From Stratiolaelaps scimitus (lineage: Eukaryota; Arthropoda; Arachnida; Mesostigmata; Laelapidae), in assembly GCA_019614645.1 (NCBI GenBank), contig JABWDB010000038.1:1736001-1800000 (forward strand): a stretch of DNA of 64,000 nucleotides, written 5' to 3'. Below the pieces are notes generated by a model. The model made no database searches. It had not been told where the DNA came from and saw only the letters and a program-made list of their open reading frames with translations. Position numbers and translations under genes: made by a program. Below, in pieces: positions 33,066 through 42,994 of the stretch. Each line of letters begins with the position of its first letter. The stretch's first letter is position 1.

Positions 33066-33316
33066 GGTTGAAGGATAAAAATCTTTGGAAAGACACCACA
33101 GCTTCACGTCTTAGGTATTCGCTGTGATAGTGCCGGATTTTTACCGGCTAAAAACCTCGAACCTATAACTTGGGTCAGGTGCCTGGAACTGTTTTTTTTA
33201 TAATACTTCGGGCACAAGACTTGCAGGGACCGGCTAGTAGCCATCAGTAGGCTGACGAGTGGTGTGTAACCATCCGTCTACCCTAGGCTACCTTTGTCCT
33301 ATCCCAGGTTCATCCT
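33034..33316 (-). other. 3' UTR and poly(A) tail of the intact retrotransposon
   Basis: About 255 bp of non-coding sequence after the ORF2 stop, then a run of 28-29 A on the - strand (T run on +). Target-primed reverse transcription usually leaves such a tail. Confidence 0.88.
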
Positions 33317-36300
33317 CTAGCTGGCGACGTCGCCTTGCGGTCTCGCAGGGTCCCTCCTCCCGCGTGTGCCTCTGAGCCGGCCGAGCTCGCTCTTCTTTTG
33401 GAGGACTGTCTGGATTACCGATGAACCGATGTCCCATCCCGACGTGGACTCCGTCATAAACTTTACAAGGGTTATGACGTCGGTACGGGGGAGGGCCGGT
33501 GGGGCTCTTCCGCGTGGGTCGCCTTCGCGCATCCATCTCTCCACTACTCTGGCTGTGCCAGCAGTGCGTGCGTCCTCAAAGCGTTCGCACACAAACAGCG
33601 TGTGTGCGACTGTGTCCGCTGCGTCGGTCTCGCAATACAGACAAGACGCACTAGGCGCTCGGCCTATCCGCTCGAGGTAGAGTTGGAAATCCCCATGGCC
33701 TGTGATCGCCTGCGTCACGAAGTAGTCGACCTCTCCGCCGGGTCGGTCGAGCCATGTGCGGATGTCTGGAATGAGGTCCCGGACGTATGCTCCGGGGGCC
33801 CCCGCCGAGAGGTGTTCCCACTGCTGTTGCCATGCGGCGATGGTTTCTTCTTTGGCCTCCTCCTTCGATAATCCGTCTCTCCAGATACGTCTTCGCTCCT
33901 TAGCCTTCAGATCCCAGGGCGGAGTCCCAGCCAGCACTAGGGACGCGGCCGTACTGACCGTCCTGTACGCCTGGGTGATACGGAGTGCGCATGTGCGTTG
34001 GGCCGTCCGCAGGAGCTGCCTGTTTCGCTTCGCCGCCAGTGTCTTATTGAGCCACGATGGGGCTCCGAAGAGGGCGATCGACTCGGCCACCGACATTAGT
34101 AGTCGGCGCCGGTCTGCGCCTATCGGCCCGTGGATATTTGGCAATATCCTGGCGATGGCGTTTGCTGCTTTGGCGGCCCTGGCGGTGACCTGAACGAGGT
34201 GGTGCCGCCCGCTTAGGCTCTTATCAAGGTGAACGCCGAGGTACCTGGCGCGCGACACCACCTTGATTCTCTTTCCGTTGAGTGTGAGGTTCGGGTCCCT
34301 CAACCTTTTCTTCCCTGTGAGAAGTATCGCCTCGCTCTTCTCCGGCGCGAGGGATAACCCGGCGTCTTCCATCCATTCGGCGATCCTTGTCAGGGCTGCG
34401 TTGGCGTGGAACTCTGTTTCCGCGACTGTTCTCGCCTGTACGGTGACAGCCAGGTCGTCGGCGTATGCTAGGGTGGCAGCTTCGCTAGGCATGCCGTCGA
34501 GCCTGAGGACCCCGTCGTAGGAAATGTTCCATAACAGGGGACCTAGTATCGACCCTTGTGGCACTCCGGCTGTCATGGCCATCTCGAGGCCCGAGCTGGT
34601 GATCTTCCTTTTGTGCAGGTAGTCCGAGATAATCCTTACGAGGTACCCGGGGGCTCCTCTATCCCTCAGCGTCGTCAGGATAGTTTTCCAGGGCAGGCTG
34701 TTGAAAGCATTTTTAACGTCCAAGAAGACGGCCAGATAGACCTGGCGCGTCTTAAGGGTCGCGCAGTGCAACTCTTCCGCCCTTTGGACCACCGTTTGGA
34801 TCGCTGTGTGAACAGATTTGCCCTTCCTGAACCCGAACTGGGTTGGCGAGAGGAGGCCGTTGTTTTCCGCGTACGTCCGGAGCCGACTTTCAATAATGCT
34901 TTCGAAAGCCTTGGCGAGCGAGTTTATGAGGCAAATGGGACGGTAGGAGCCGTTGCCCTTCGGGAGGAGGACGACCTCCGCGCTCTTCCAGGCCGCCGGA
35001 AGGCAGCCCTCTCTGAGCATCTTAGTGGCGATGCCGGCGACGGTAGCAGGGAACTCCCGAAGGAGAACCTTGACCGCTGCCGGTGTGATTCCATCGGGCC
35101 CAGGGGCCTTGCCCTGCTTGATGCGGGCCGCAGCTGCAAGAACCTCGGCCACTGTGACTTCTGGGACCTGCTCCTCCTCCTCTCCTCGTTCTCTTTGTCG
35201 CCTGTGGACGTATGGCTCCCGATCGAAATCATCCTGGGAGGGGAACAGCTTCTCAAGTGTCTCCCTTCTCTCTTCTGTGGTGAGGTTTACCTTCGGGGCC
35301 GTCTTGGTCTTGGCACGTACAATCCTGTACGGCCGGCCCCATGGGTCCGCGTCAATCTCCGCAAGGAGTTCCCTCCAGCACTTTCTTTTGCTCACGTCGA
35401 TAGCCCGCCGAAGAGACAGCCGGAGCACTTGGTATTCCGTCAAAAGGGTCGGGATCCTCTCAGGATCCCCCCTGGCGCGCTTGATGGCTCGCCGTGCCCT
35501 GAGGCAATCCTGCCTGGCATCTCGTACCTCCCGGCACCACCAATACACCGGCGTGACTGGCCTGCTCCGTCTTGGGTGCATCGCTGGGGCAGAGGCCTGT
35601 GAGCAAGCCTTCGCCAGGGCTCTGTGGAGGGCCTGGGGGGTCTCTGTCGGGGGTCCGTCCAGAAGAGTGGCCTGTAGGATGGTCCTAAACGTGTCCATGT
35701 TCTTGATCTTGTACACGCGCCTGGCTGGCGAGGGCGGAGGAGGCTGCCCCGTTGTCCTGGGGTGTATCGAGTACTCGATACAGTGGTGGTCACTGAGGTT
35801 TTCCTCGTCGTCGAGTACTCGCCAAGAGGTAATCGTGCCCAACAGACCATCCCCGCACGCCGTCAGATCGGGAAACGACGAGCATGCGCCACGTTGAAAC
35901 GTGGGCGTCGCACCGTCATTTAGCAGGGATAGGCCGCAGGAGGCGAGCCAATCCTGCACACACAATCCCCGACGGTCATTCCTCACCGATCCCCACGCCT
36001 CCGCAGCTGCATTGAAGTCGCCGCCAACGATTACCCGATGATCAGGGGCATCCTGTATGGCCTCTCCTAGGTCATCTAGGAACGTGTCAAAAGTGGCGCG
36101 CGTACAATTCGGGCTGCAGTAGCACGAAAAGACGCGGCCGACTCCGGCAACGTCGACCCAGGCGTACCCCACGCCCTGTCCGCTTCCCGAGATCGCCAGG
36201 GAAGGGTCCGCAACGACGCACGCGCTACGGTCGTCTGCGACCACCCACGAAGGGTTCGCTGCCAGCAGCGACATGTTGGGTTCACTAATTAGCAGCAGGA

Positions 36301-36403
36301 GTGTGCCTCTCCTACTGCCAATCTCCCCCACCATGTCGTGCGCAGGTCTACTGCGATTGCAGTTGACCTGCATGATGCGGATCTCTCTAGGCGGAATAAT
36401 CAT
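33317..36403 (-). CDS. retrotransposon ORF2: APE endonuclease / reverse transcriptase polyprotein, intact
   Basis: 1028 residues. Residues about 1-215 are an APE-type endonuclease that nicks the target DNA: LLLISEPN (catalytic Glu), VGGDFNAAAEAWGS near 129, SDHHCIEYS near 205. RT follows: GKAPGPDGITPAAVK, LLPKGNGSYRPICLINSLAK, FGFRKGKS, FLDVKNAFNSLPW, GVPQGSILGPLLWN, and the active site YADD at about 647-650. The C-terminus has a CxxC-x9-H-x4-C motif at about 921-938 (CLYC...H...C), typical of the R1 clade. ATG overlaps the ORF1 stop by 17 bp, and a second Met at residue 11 is an alternative start. No stop, frameshift or lost catalytic residue is visible. The - strand GC bias differs from host genes. 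Confidence 0.93.
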   Translation of the reverse strand: MIIPPREIRIMQVNCNRSRPAHDMVGEIGSRRGTLLLLISEPNMSLLAANPSWVVADDRSACVVADPSLAISGSGQGVGYAWVDVAGVGRVFSCYCSPNCTRATFDTFLDDLGEAIQDAPDHRVIVGGDFNAAAEAWGSVRNDRRGLCVQDWLASCGLSLLNDGATPTFQRGACSSFPDLTACGDGLLGTITSWRVLDDEENLSDHHCIEYSIHPRTTGQPPPPSPARRVYKIKNMDTFRTILQATLLDGPPTETPQALHRALAKACSQASAPAMHPRRSRPVTPVYWWCREVRDARQDCLRARRAIKRARGDPERIPTLLTEYQVLRLSLRRAIDVSKRKCWRELLAEIDADPWGRPYRIVRAKTKTAPKVNLTTEERRETLEKLFPSQDDFDREPYVHRRQRERGEEEEQVPEVTVAEVLAAAARIKQGKAPGPDGITPAAVKVLLREFPATVAGIATKMLREGCLPAAWKSAEVVLLPKGNGSYRPICLINSLAKAFESIIESRLRTYAENNGLLSPTQFGFRKGKSVHTAIQTVVQRAEELHCATLKTRQVYLAVFLDVKNAFNSLPWKTILTTLRDRGAPGYLVRIISDYLHKRKITSSGLEMAMTAGVPQGSILGPLLWNISYDGVLRLDGMPSEAATLAYADDLAVTVQARTVAETEFHANAALTRIAEWMEDAGLSLAPEKSEAILLTGKKRLRDPNLTLNGKRIKVVSRARYLGVHLDKSLSGRHHLVQVTARAAKAANAIARILPNIHGPIGADRRRLLMSVAESIALFGAPSWLNKTLAAKRNRQLLRTAQRTCALRITQAYRTVSTAASLVLAGTPPWDLKAKERRRIWRDGLSKEEAKEETIAAWQQQWEHLSAGAPGAYVRDLIPDIRTWLDRPGGEVDYFVTQAITGHGDFQLYLERIGRAPSASCLYCETDAADTVAHTLFVCERFEDARTAGTARVVERWMREGDPRGRAPPALPRTDVITLVKFMTESTSGWDIGSSVIQTVLQKKSELGRLRGTRGRRDPARPQGDVAS

Positions 36404-38792
36404 GGTGTCGGCTCGAGTGAGCTTGCACCTCCACCTCTCCTATCTCCGAGACGGGCTCTTCTATGATCGGGTTGGGGGAAGGAGGGGGGCACGATGATGC
36501 AGCCGCCGCACCTCGAGTCTGCCACCCGTCAGCGTCCGTCGTCACTGTCCTCGCTTTACGTCTTCGCTGCTTGCGGTCGGCAGCTGCTTGTTCTTGGTTG
36601 GCGCGCTCGGTGGAAGCGGTGACCTTGTCCTGCTTTTCCTTGCGCATCCTCTCCACCTCCTGCTTATAGGCTGGGCAGGCCATCGAGGCCGCCCGATGCC
36701 CCTCTGCGTTGCAGACGTAGCAGCGTGCGGCGCTCTGGCATTCGCTGTGCCGATGGCCCATCTCACCGCACTTGAAGCATCGCTGCCCCAATACCTTGTC
36801 GTTGGTGCACGCGCCGGAAGTGTGCCCCACGCGTTGACACTTATAGCAGGTCGGAGGGACTAGCCACTCTTCAACACGACAACGACCGCCTCCGATGATG
36901 ACGTGCCCGTCTCCCAGCAAACGTCGGCTTGCGCTCTTAGGAACGGTGGCAAGACACCGCCAGCCCGCGAAGTTGCCTCCGTGACGGGGTGCTTCCGTTC
37001 GAACCACTGCAGTGGCCGACAGGCCGAGACGGGCGCGCAGATCTACGGCAATCTCCTCGGCCGAACAAAATGGCGAAACGTCCTTCAGCACTACCGTGAC
37101 GCCCGGCTCGGACGCCGCCCGTACATCAACCTGCGCTCCAGATCCGGTTTGCAGAATCTGGGCAAACGTTGCAGCGCCGCCGGTTTGGTTTTCCGAGACT
37201 TTGATGATGATGTCACCATCGCGGTTTCGGCTAACTGCCCCAAGCGTCACGCCCGCCTCGAGCGGCTTGACGTGGCTGCGCAACGCTGCCACCGTCTCCG
37301 CGTACGTCGAGTTTTCGGGAACTCGGACGCGGACTGTACTCCCCGCTGGGGGGTTCAGGTGCTGCGGCTGCTGGTGGCGCTCCCGTGAGCGCGACGCGTT
37401 CCTTGGTATACTGAGGCCCTTGCGAGCAGCCACCTTGATGGCGCAGTCGTGCAACCTGGCGCAGACCTCGGCGGCCTTTCTGGCCAGCTGACCGTCGACT
37501 GCTTCACTAACATGCAAGGTGATTGCCTCTTTTTCCCCGGCTTCCAGTAGGGTTTCCTTGCTGCTCTTCAAAACCGAGCTCAGCATTTCGATGATCGAGG
37601 TTGGGTCTGCCTCTGGGTGGACGATTCCGACCGTAAGTGTCCTGGCCCCTAGGTCCCGCATTCGCCTCCCCTGCGTCCCGATGAACTCTACGTCGGCCCG
37701 GCTGCGGAGTACGGCCACGGTGCCTGATTCCAGCTCTAGCGCAGCCCCGGCCGAGGGAAACTGAGATGAGAGCTGTTCGAGGACAGTCTTGTCCGCCTCG
37801 AGGCCCCCTGTCGCCAGCACCGCTCGCGTTTGGCTGTTGGCTGTAATCGGGTTGGCGTCTAGGCTGGTGCGTTGGAACACCTGCTCGGGCCAGTCCTGTG
37901 TAGCCACCTCGGCTAACTCCGTCGCTGAGCAAGCGCCCTCCAAAGCGGCTGTGACATCGCGCACAAGCCCCTGAACCTTGAGCTCCTCGCGCCGTTCCCG
38001 GTCGAGCGCTTGGCTGCAGCGCGTGCATACCGTGGCGTCCGGCAAGACAGTCGGCGACGGGGGGGCCGTATCCGCCTTGGCAGCCAGCGCGTCAATACGT
38101 CGTTGCTTCTTGACGACCCGTTCGGCAAGCAAGTTGCGTTGCGTTTCAGACTCCGCAAACTGGAGCTCGAGGTCAGCGTTCCGGGCCGCCAGCGCGAGCT
38201 TTTCAGTCCTCAGCTCGGCTGCATCCTTGACAAGCCGCTTCTGCCTTCGGTTCTCGAGCTCGGCCACATAGTGAGCGACAACCTCGAGGCGCGTAATCTG
38301 GTTCTTGATTGAGCAGTGCGTTTTCGAGTGATCGTCTTTGAGCCCCTTCAGGGTGGCGACCGTCCCGTTTAGTTTCCCAATGGCTTCCCGAAGGCTGGTC
38401 GGCGGGTCTTCAAGAAGATCTTTCAGGACATTATCGAGGTCTTCCTTCCCCTTCTTTTTGGAGCATTTTTCACTAGCCAGTCTGGCTAGATGCGGCGGCA
38501 GCTTTGCCGGTCGGCGTGCTCCTTCCGGGGAATCCTTAGCGGCCCTTTTGCGCGTAAGAGAGGTGCCGCAGTCACCGGCAACCTCGTCCTCCTCCGTGTC
38601 TGTGTCATCGTTTGAACTCGATGCTAGCTCGATGGTTGCGGACAGGGACTTTTGCCGACTCATGCTCGGGTCATCAGCGCTCGGCTCGGGATTGCCATTG
38701 CTGGAAGTTCCCATTACCGTCCCCTGTGAGGCAGGGGGGGTCCTAAGGACCGCGCTGGACCGGGCGAACGGATCGCCTTCGTCCATCGTCAC
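36387..38792 (-). CDS. retrotransposon ORF1: RNA-binding protein with three CCHC zinc knuckles, intact
   Basis: 801 residues. The N-terminal part is acidic and serine-rich (SSSNDDTDTEEDEV) and is followed by a basic patch. Residues about 110-230 have heptad-like charged repeats suggesting a coiled coil. Three zinc knuckles lie near the C-terminus: CYKCQRVGHTSGAC at 649-662, CFKCGEMGHRHSEC at 672-685, and CYVCNAEGHRAASMAC at 691-706. A lysine/arginine-rich segment and an acidic tail follow. Such proteins package the element RNA and help target it. The upstream ATG at 38792 is preceded by a 332-bp 5' UTR. Confidence 0.9.
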   Translation of the reverse strand: MTMDEGDPFARSSAVLRTPPASQGTVMGTSSNGNPEPSADDPSMSRQKSLSATIELASSSNDDTDTEEDEVAGDCGTSLTRKRAAKDSPEGARRPAKLPPHLARLASEKCSKKKGKEDLDNVLKDLLEDPPTSLREAIGKLNGTVATLKGLKDDHSKTHCSIKNQITRLEVVAHYVAELENRRQKRLVKDAAELRTEKLALAARNADLELQFAESETQRNLLAERVVKKQRRIDALAAKADTAPPSPTVLPDATVCTRCSQALDRERREELKVQGLVRDVTAALEGACSATELAEVATQDWPEQVFQRTSLDANPITANSQTRAVLATGGLEADKTVLEQLSSQFPSAGAALELESGTVAVLRSRADVEFIGTQGRRMRDLGARTLTVGIVHPEADPTSIIEMLSSVLKSSKETLLEAGEKEAITLHVSEAVDGQLARKAAEVCARLHDCAIKVAARKGLSIPRNASRSRERHQQPQHLNPPAGSTVRVRVPENSTYAETVAALRSHVKPLEAGVTLGAVSRNRDGDIIIKVSENQTGGAATFAQILQTGSGAQVDVRAASEPGVTVVLKDVSPFCSAEEIAVDLRARLGLSATAVVRTEAPRHGGNFAGWRCLATVPKSASRRLLGDGHVIIGGGRCRVEEWLVPPTCYKCQRVGHTSGACTNDKVLGQRCFKCGEMGHRHSECQSAARCYVCNAEGHRAASMACPAYKQEVERMRKEKQDKVTASTERANQEQAAADRKQRRRKARTVTTDADGWQTRGAAAASSCPPPSPNPIIEEPVSEIGEVEVQAHSSRHHDYSA

Positions 38793-39124
38793 CGCTCTGC
38801 CCGAGGCGCAGTGCCCTTTCCCTCTTTACAGAGCGTGCTGAGGAGAGGATAACCGGAATTTCAACCCCTTTGCAGGGGATACGGCAAGATTCCGAGTTAC
38901 CCGCGAGTGGGGCGCACAAGGGGCGAACTGCCCGGCGTGGTTCGAGCCCTTTACTCCCGTCCTGGGCCTTCCGACTTCAGTCTTCCCGCTATTCCCACTA
39001 AGGCACCCTGCAGGGCCCGCTTGCAGCCTGTATATAAGGCAGCCCGCTGCAGAGGTTTGAGTGGCCGTAGTCGTCCTCGTATATTTTGGCCGACTAAGGT
39101 CTACTAAGGTCGTAAGGGGTGCCA
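38793..39124 (-). promoter_or_regulatory. 5' UTR / presumed internal promoter of the intact retrotransposon
   Basis: 332 bp from the exact 5' end (set by the target-site duplication) to the ORF1 start. Full-length non-LTR elements normally carry their own promoter in this place. No specific promoter element was identified. Confidence 0.5.
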
Positions 39125-39136
39125 ATATAAACACAT
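39125..39136. repeat. target-site duplication, right copy
   Basis: ATATAAACACAT, identical to 33022-33033. Together they fix the ends of the inserted element to the base. Confidence 0.9.
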
Positions 39137-42100
39137 GGAGAGGACCCACATAGCCAATAATCAAATATTATTATTCAGGCTACCCAAAAATTAAACGCCA
39201 TACACAATTGAGGCTGTCGTGAACCACATATTGAGATTTAAACCGGCAAAAATGCAACTTCATCTTCCTAGCCAAGCAGTGGCTCCGCTAAGGCAAATCG
39301 TTTTTAGCGTGTTCTGTCCTTTAATGAGGTAAGCCCCACGTGACCGCTTGGGTCACACATATCAATATAATCATCTACATCCGACTCTTCCCGATACAGC
39401 TACGAGCCAAGCAATCGTGGTAATCCTAAATACGGGCCACTTGTTCAATATTCGAAAATATTATCTGAATCTCAGTATTCATTATTACCGAGTGGTATAA
39501 AAGGCTGCAATTTGGATTGTTTAATAATGATCACATTTACGTTTGCACTGTGTTGTGTAACACACATACATAAATATATATATATCTATATATACTTGAA
39601 TTGTTTATCCAACACATCATGCTAAATGAAGATGCTCTATAATATATTTATTATACAAACATTTATTCTTCATTGATATTATGTGCAATTAACATTAATT
39701 ATCATTATTGTAATTATTATTCTATGTGGATATGGGTTGGTTGGTTGCTGTTGTATCTCTGTTTTTCCCTTTAGCTCTTCGTCATATTTCCTCCTGGCAG
39801 CGTTTGCGTCTCAGTGCACGCACAGGAACGTTCCAGAAAGTTCATTTCATTCTTACTCTTAATCCCTTACTCAAAAATTCGTATCATCGTGAACCACCAG
39901 TTTCCTTGTCTCACATATACTATATAATAATAATAATAATTCTCTGTCTACATCGCAGTGACCACTATCACTAATACCAGTTGATAACAAAACTTTGACG
40001 TCCCCTAATCTCATATCATTCTCGTGTCTGTACGTGCATTTTACGGTTTCATCTCAGTGTTGTTCCTTTTTTGTGGTTGTCACCAGCCCTTCGTGCACAT
40101 ATGCGCCCGAAACAGTGCTATCTTTTGAATGACAATCATACACTGATCAAAGGTCTGGCGGAGTTCTTCTGTTGTCGCACCACAAGGTTGCACAATACCT
40201 CCTCTCAACATGCTCAGCTATAGCCCAGCTCTTTCCGTGTTAAAAACACATTTAGTTAATCTGCATTACCTTCGCATCTTATCTAGCTACTGCCATTTTA
40301 AACTATTTATTCATACCTAAATATTTCTTATATCCTCCATCCCTCGATTCATTTAGAGCAATTATCATGTCATTCTGTATGGTACACTTATAATACAAGG
40401 CAGAGTCCACAATGCAGCAAAGTATGACTTAAGCGAGCGCTCGATGACCACTGAAGTCACATTGTATGAGATTAAAGTTTGAAATCATCACTTTTCAGGG
40501 GATATTTTGTTCCCATGGACTCTCACGCAGTTTGTAGTTACCTTGAAATCGACCTCCCCCCCGTGTCCACAACAGGCGGTGTTGCTCTGCATTACCGATC
40601 TCTGGCCAACACAGACACGTGCCAGCAATAGTTAATCGGCTAATGATCAATAAATTGTGCCCTGGCAAAATGCCGAGTCACTTCACCAAATAAAGAAGAA
40701 AACCACCACCACCACCACAACAACAGCAACTACTACAAAAGAAAAATGTACAGAAACACTGATTGATATATTCGTTGGTCTCTTGTTTTTGCCGTTGTTT
40801 TGTCATGATCTAAAAGTAAGTTTCCGATCCCAGCTGTCCCTTATTATAGAACGCGAATGTTATTAGAGTATAGTATAATTAACGCGTTTTTTGTCACAGT
40901 ATTGATCAGCTACCGTTCGAGGCGTGCGTTATTTTTTATTTTCACTTCTCCGTTCGTGCTTTTCATCGAAGTCTTGAATTGAGTCGCACCCATCGTGTTC
41001 TTGTTTGTATGTGTGTGTGTATGTAAATTTATGTATATATATATGTACTGCTGTTTCTGCATTCTGTTTCAGCGAGGGTCTCAACGAGACCGGAAGACGT
41101 TGGATCTGGTGTTTCATCTCCTGCCACACACTACACCGTTGACTCTGTTCATCTTTCCCTCATTTCTCTCTCTCTCTCTTTCTCTCTGCGCAGCGTTCTG
41201 TGGTTAAATTCTATTCTCTATTCATTTCTCAGTGGATCCCTCTAACAACGCCTGTCTATCACCTCCCCCCCCCAACAATGCTGATCTCTGCACTGTCTTA
41301 TTTTCACATCGTAACTTTTGATCGTGTGAAACTGCTCTCGGTGTTTTTCTTATTTTTCAAAATCTGTCCGTCGTTTTAAGAGGCACATGTCCGATGAACA
41401 GCCGTCTCGCTTAGTTCTTCATACATCCACCCCTTGTCATGATCCGTACCATGATAGGTTATTGCCTCTAATTTCAAATCTAATGTTATTTATACCCAGG
41501 CCCGTCCGTTAGCATTGGATAGGCTTGTGCCATTTCGAGGACAATAATTAGCTTCTATCGCTAATTAACATCTGTCAAGACACAATATTTGCTTCTATCA
41601 TTGGATATCATATCCACTATTTCCTCTCCATTCATAACGGGACTCCTGTGGATGTGCCAACCCGTCTTACGTCACTCATTAGCCATTCGGCGGAAGAAAA
41701 CCGCCATTTATTGGGTCACCCTGTTCGTAATTATTGTCATCAACGATGCGGTATTTAACTCAACCAAGGAAAGCCTTCTTCTGATCGCTCTCTTCTGGTC
41801 GCGCTGTATCAATCCCTGTTGAAGTGGTCGCTTGAGCCCCAGCGCAAGGCACCATGTTATTTAATCATTGTAATAGTATTGTTCTCCATTTGTCTTCTGT
41901 ATTTTTTTTATAAGCGTCATCATTGTTATTATTGTCATTTTCTTTATATTCATCTCTGTTTTTAATATTAGCTTAATATTGTTATTATTGTTATTATTAG
42001 TATTATTCTTGTTTCATCATTTCCTTTACCTTCAATTAATTATTAGATAATGAACTGATATTCTAGTTAATTGTTTTGTATATATTTGTTCACTATAATA

Positions 42101-42725
42101 CAGTCAACTTGCACATCCGGCGGTGAACCCTGCCACATCGATAATGTTCACCGCTACATCATATCAATTCATTTTGAACGCTTCAGCCGACAACTCGCGG
42201 AAGTTTCTCATTATTATCATCATCATCGTTGTTTGATGCCATTAGTAGTTGCCCATAATTAGCAGTGCTTCTCAAAGTGGCCTATTTATTATTTTCTTAC
42301 TTTGCACCTTTGTAAGGATTTGTTGCTTGTTGCCTGTTGTTGCCACTTGTGATATTGGCGCTGTGAGATCGCCAACAATAATGTAGGCTAGATAGACAAT
42401 CAGAGTTCTCCTAACAGGTTCACTTAATATAATAGTTTCTGCTTGCAATTAGCTGTTATCTTTGAAGCATCACCGGTTATGTTGGTCAGTACGCGCAGGA
42501 CGATATCAGTTCTCATCTCAGTTGCTGTTGTTATTGTTGTTGTTGTTGTTGTTGTTGATGATGATGACGGATATAAAAACATCATCATAAACAACAAAAG
42601 TGGCTATAGCAGCGAACAGACTTCAGTCGATACTCGACGAGATGATTGGCGGGAACGTCGTTCGACGATGCTTGTTTGTTTGCGGTCCCGTTCACATTGC
42701 TGCACCAACTCAGGTCAACATAGGC
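39137..42725. other. intergenic region downstream of agrin, no gene recognised
   Basis: AT-rich with simple repeats (TA at 39575-39592, ACC/ACA at about 40700-40740, TC at 41165-41185, TTG at 42533-42556). On the - strand an AATAAA (TTTATT at 42285-42290) lies about 440 bp past the agrin stop and is a candidate poly(A) signal. ORFs of 60-126 codons overlap simple repeats or the agrin 3' end. Confidence 0.5.
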
Positions 42726-42905
42726 CTACAACCGATTCAGGTCTCGTCCGGTGTCTCGATCTGAGCACGAGCGTAGCTGGTCTGGTCGGATGTGTAGCGC
42801 GAGTGGCAGAGACTCGCCATTGAGTGCCAGATAGGCGAGACAACCATTGAAGCCGTGATAGAAAGCCGACGGCAAACGGCCTGGAAGGGTTGATGCTCCG
42901 CCCAC
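42726..42905 (-). CDS. agrin: agrin last exon: end of LamG3
   Basis: The acceptor TTTGCTCAG is followed by VGGASTLPGRLP and FYHGFNGCLAYLALNG, the closing strand and disulfide of a LamG domain, then a short tail. Stop TAG at 42726-42728. Confidence 0.92.
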   Translation of the reverse strand: MGGASTLPGRLPSAFYHGFNGCLAYLALNGESLPLALHIRPDQLRSCSDRDTGRDLNRL

Positions 42906-42958
42906 CTGAGCAAACAGCACAAAGAAAATGAGACCGCATCACGTATACCCATCATCAT

Positions 42959-42994
<36 letters not shown>

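Larger units (their letters stand above)
33034..39124 (-). mobile_element. full-length R1-clade non-LTR retrotransposon with two intact ORFs
   Basis: A 6.09-kb element on the - strand: a 5' UTR of about 330 bp, ORF1 of 801 codons, ORF2 of 1028 codons overlapping ORF1 by 17 bp, a short 3' UTR, and a poly(A) tail of 28-29 (T run at 33033-33061). A perfect 12-bp target-site duplication flanks it. Both ORFs are uninterrupted and all key motifs are present, so it looks young and possibly still able to move. The clade call rests on the two-ORF layout, triple CCHC knuckles in ORF1, APE endonuclease plus RT, and the C-terminal Cys-His motif without RNase H. It does not sit in rDNA. Confidence 0.93.

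Noticed and set aside
34556..35897. Long + strand ORFs (348 and 314 codons) inside the intact retrotransposon
   Set aside because: They are antisense shadows of the GC-rich ORF2 on the - strand, which has full family motifs.
36903..38841. Several + strand ORFs of 80-167 codons opposite ORF1
   Set aside because: Antisense shadows of ORF1. No recognisable domain and no independent start or promoter signal.
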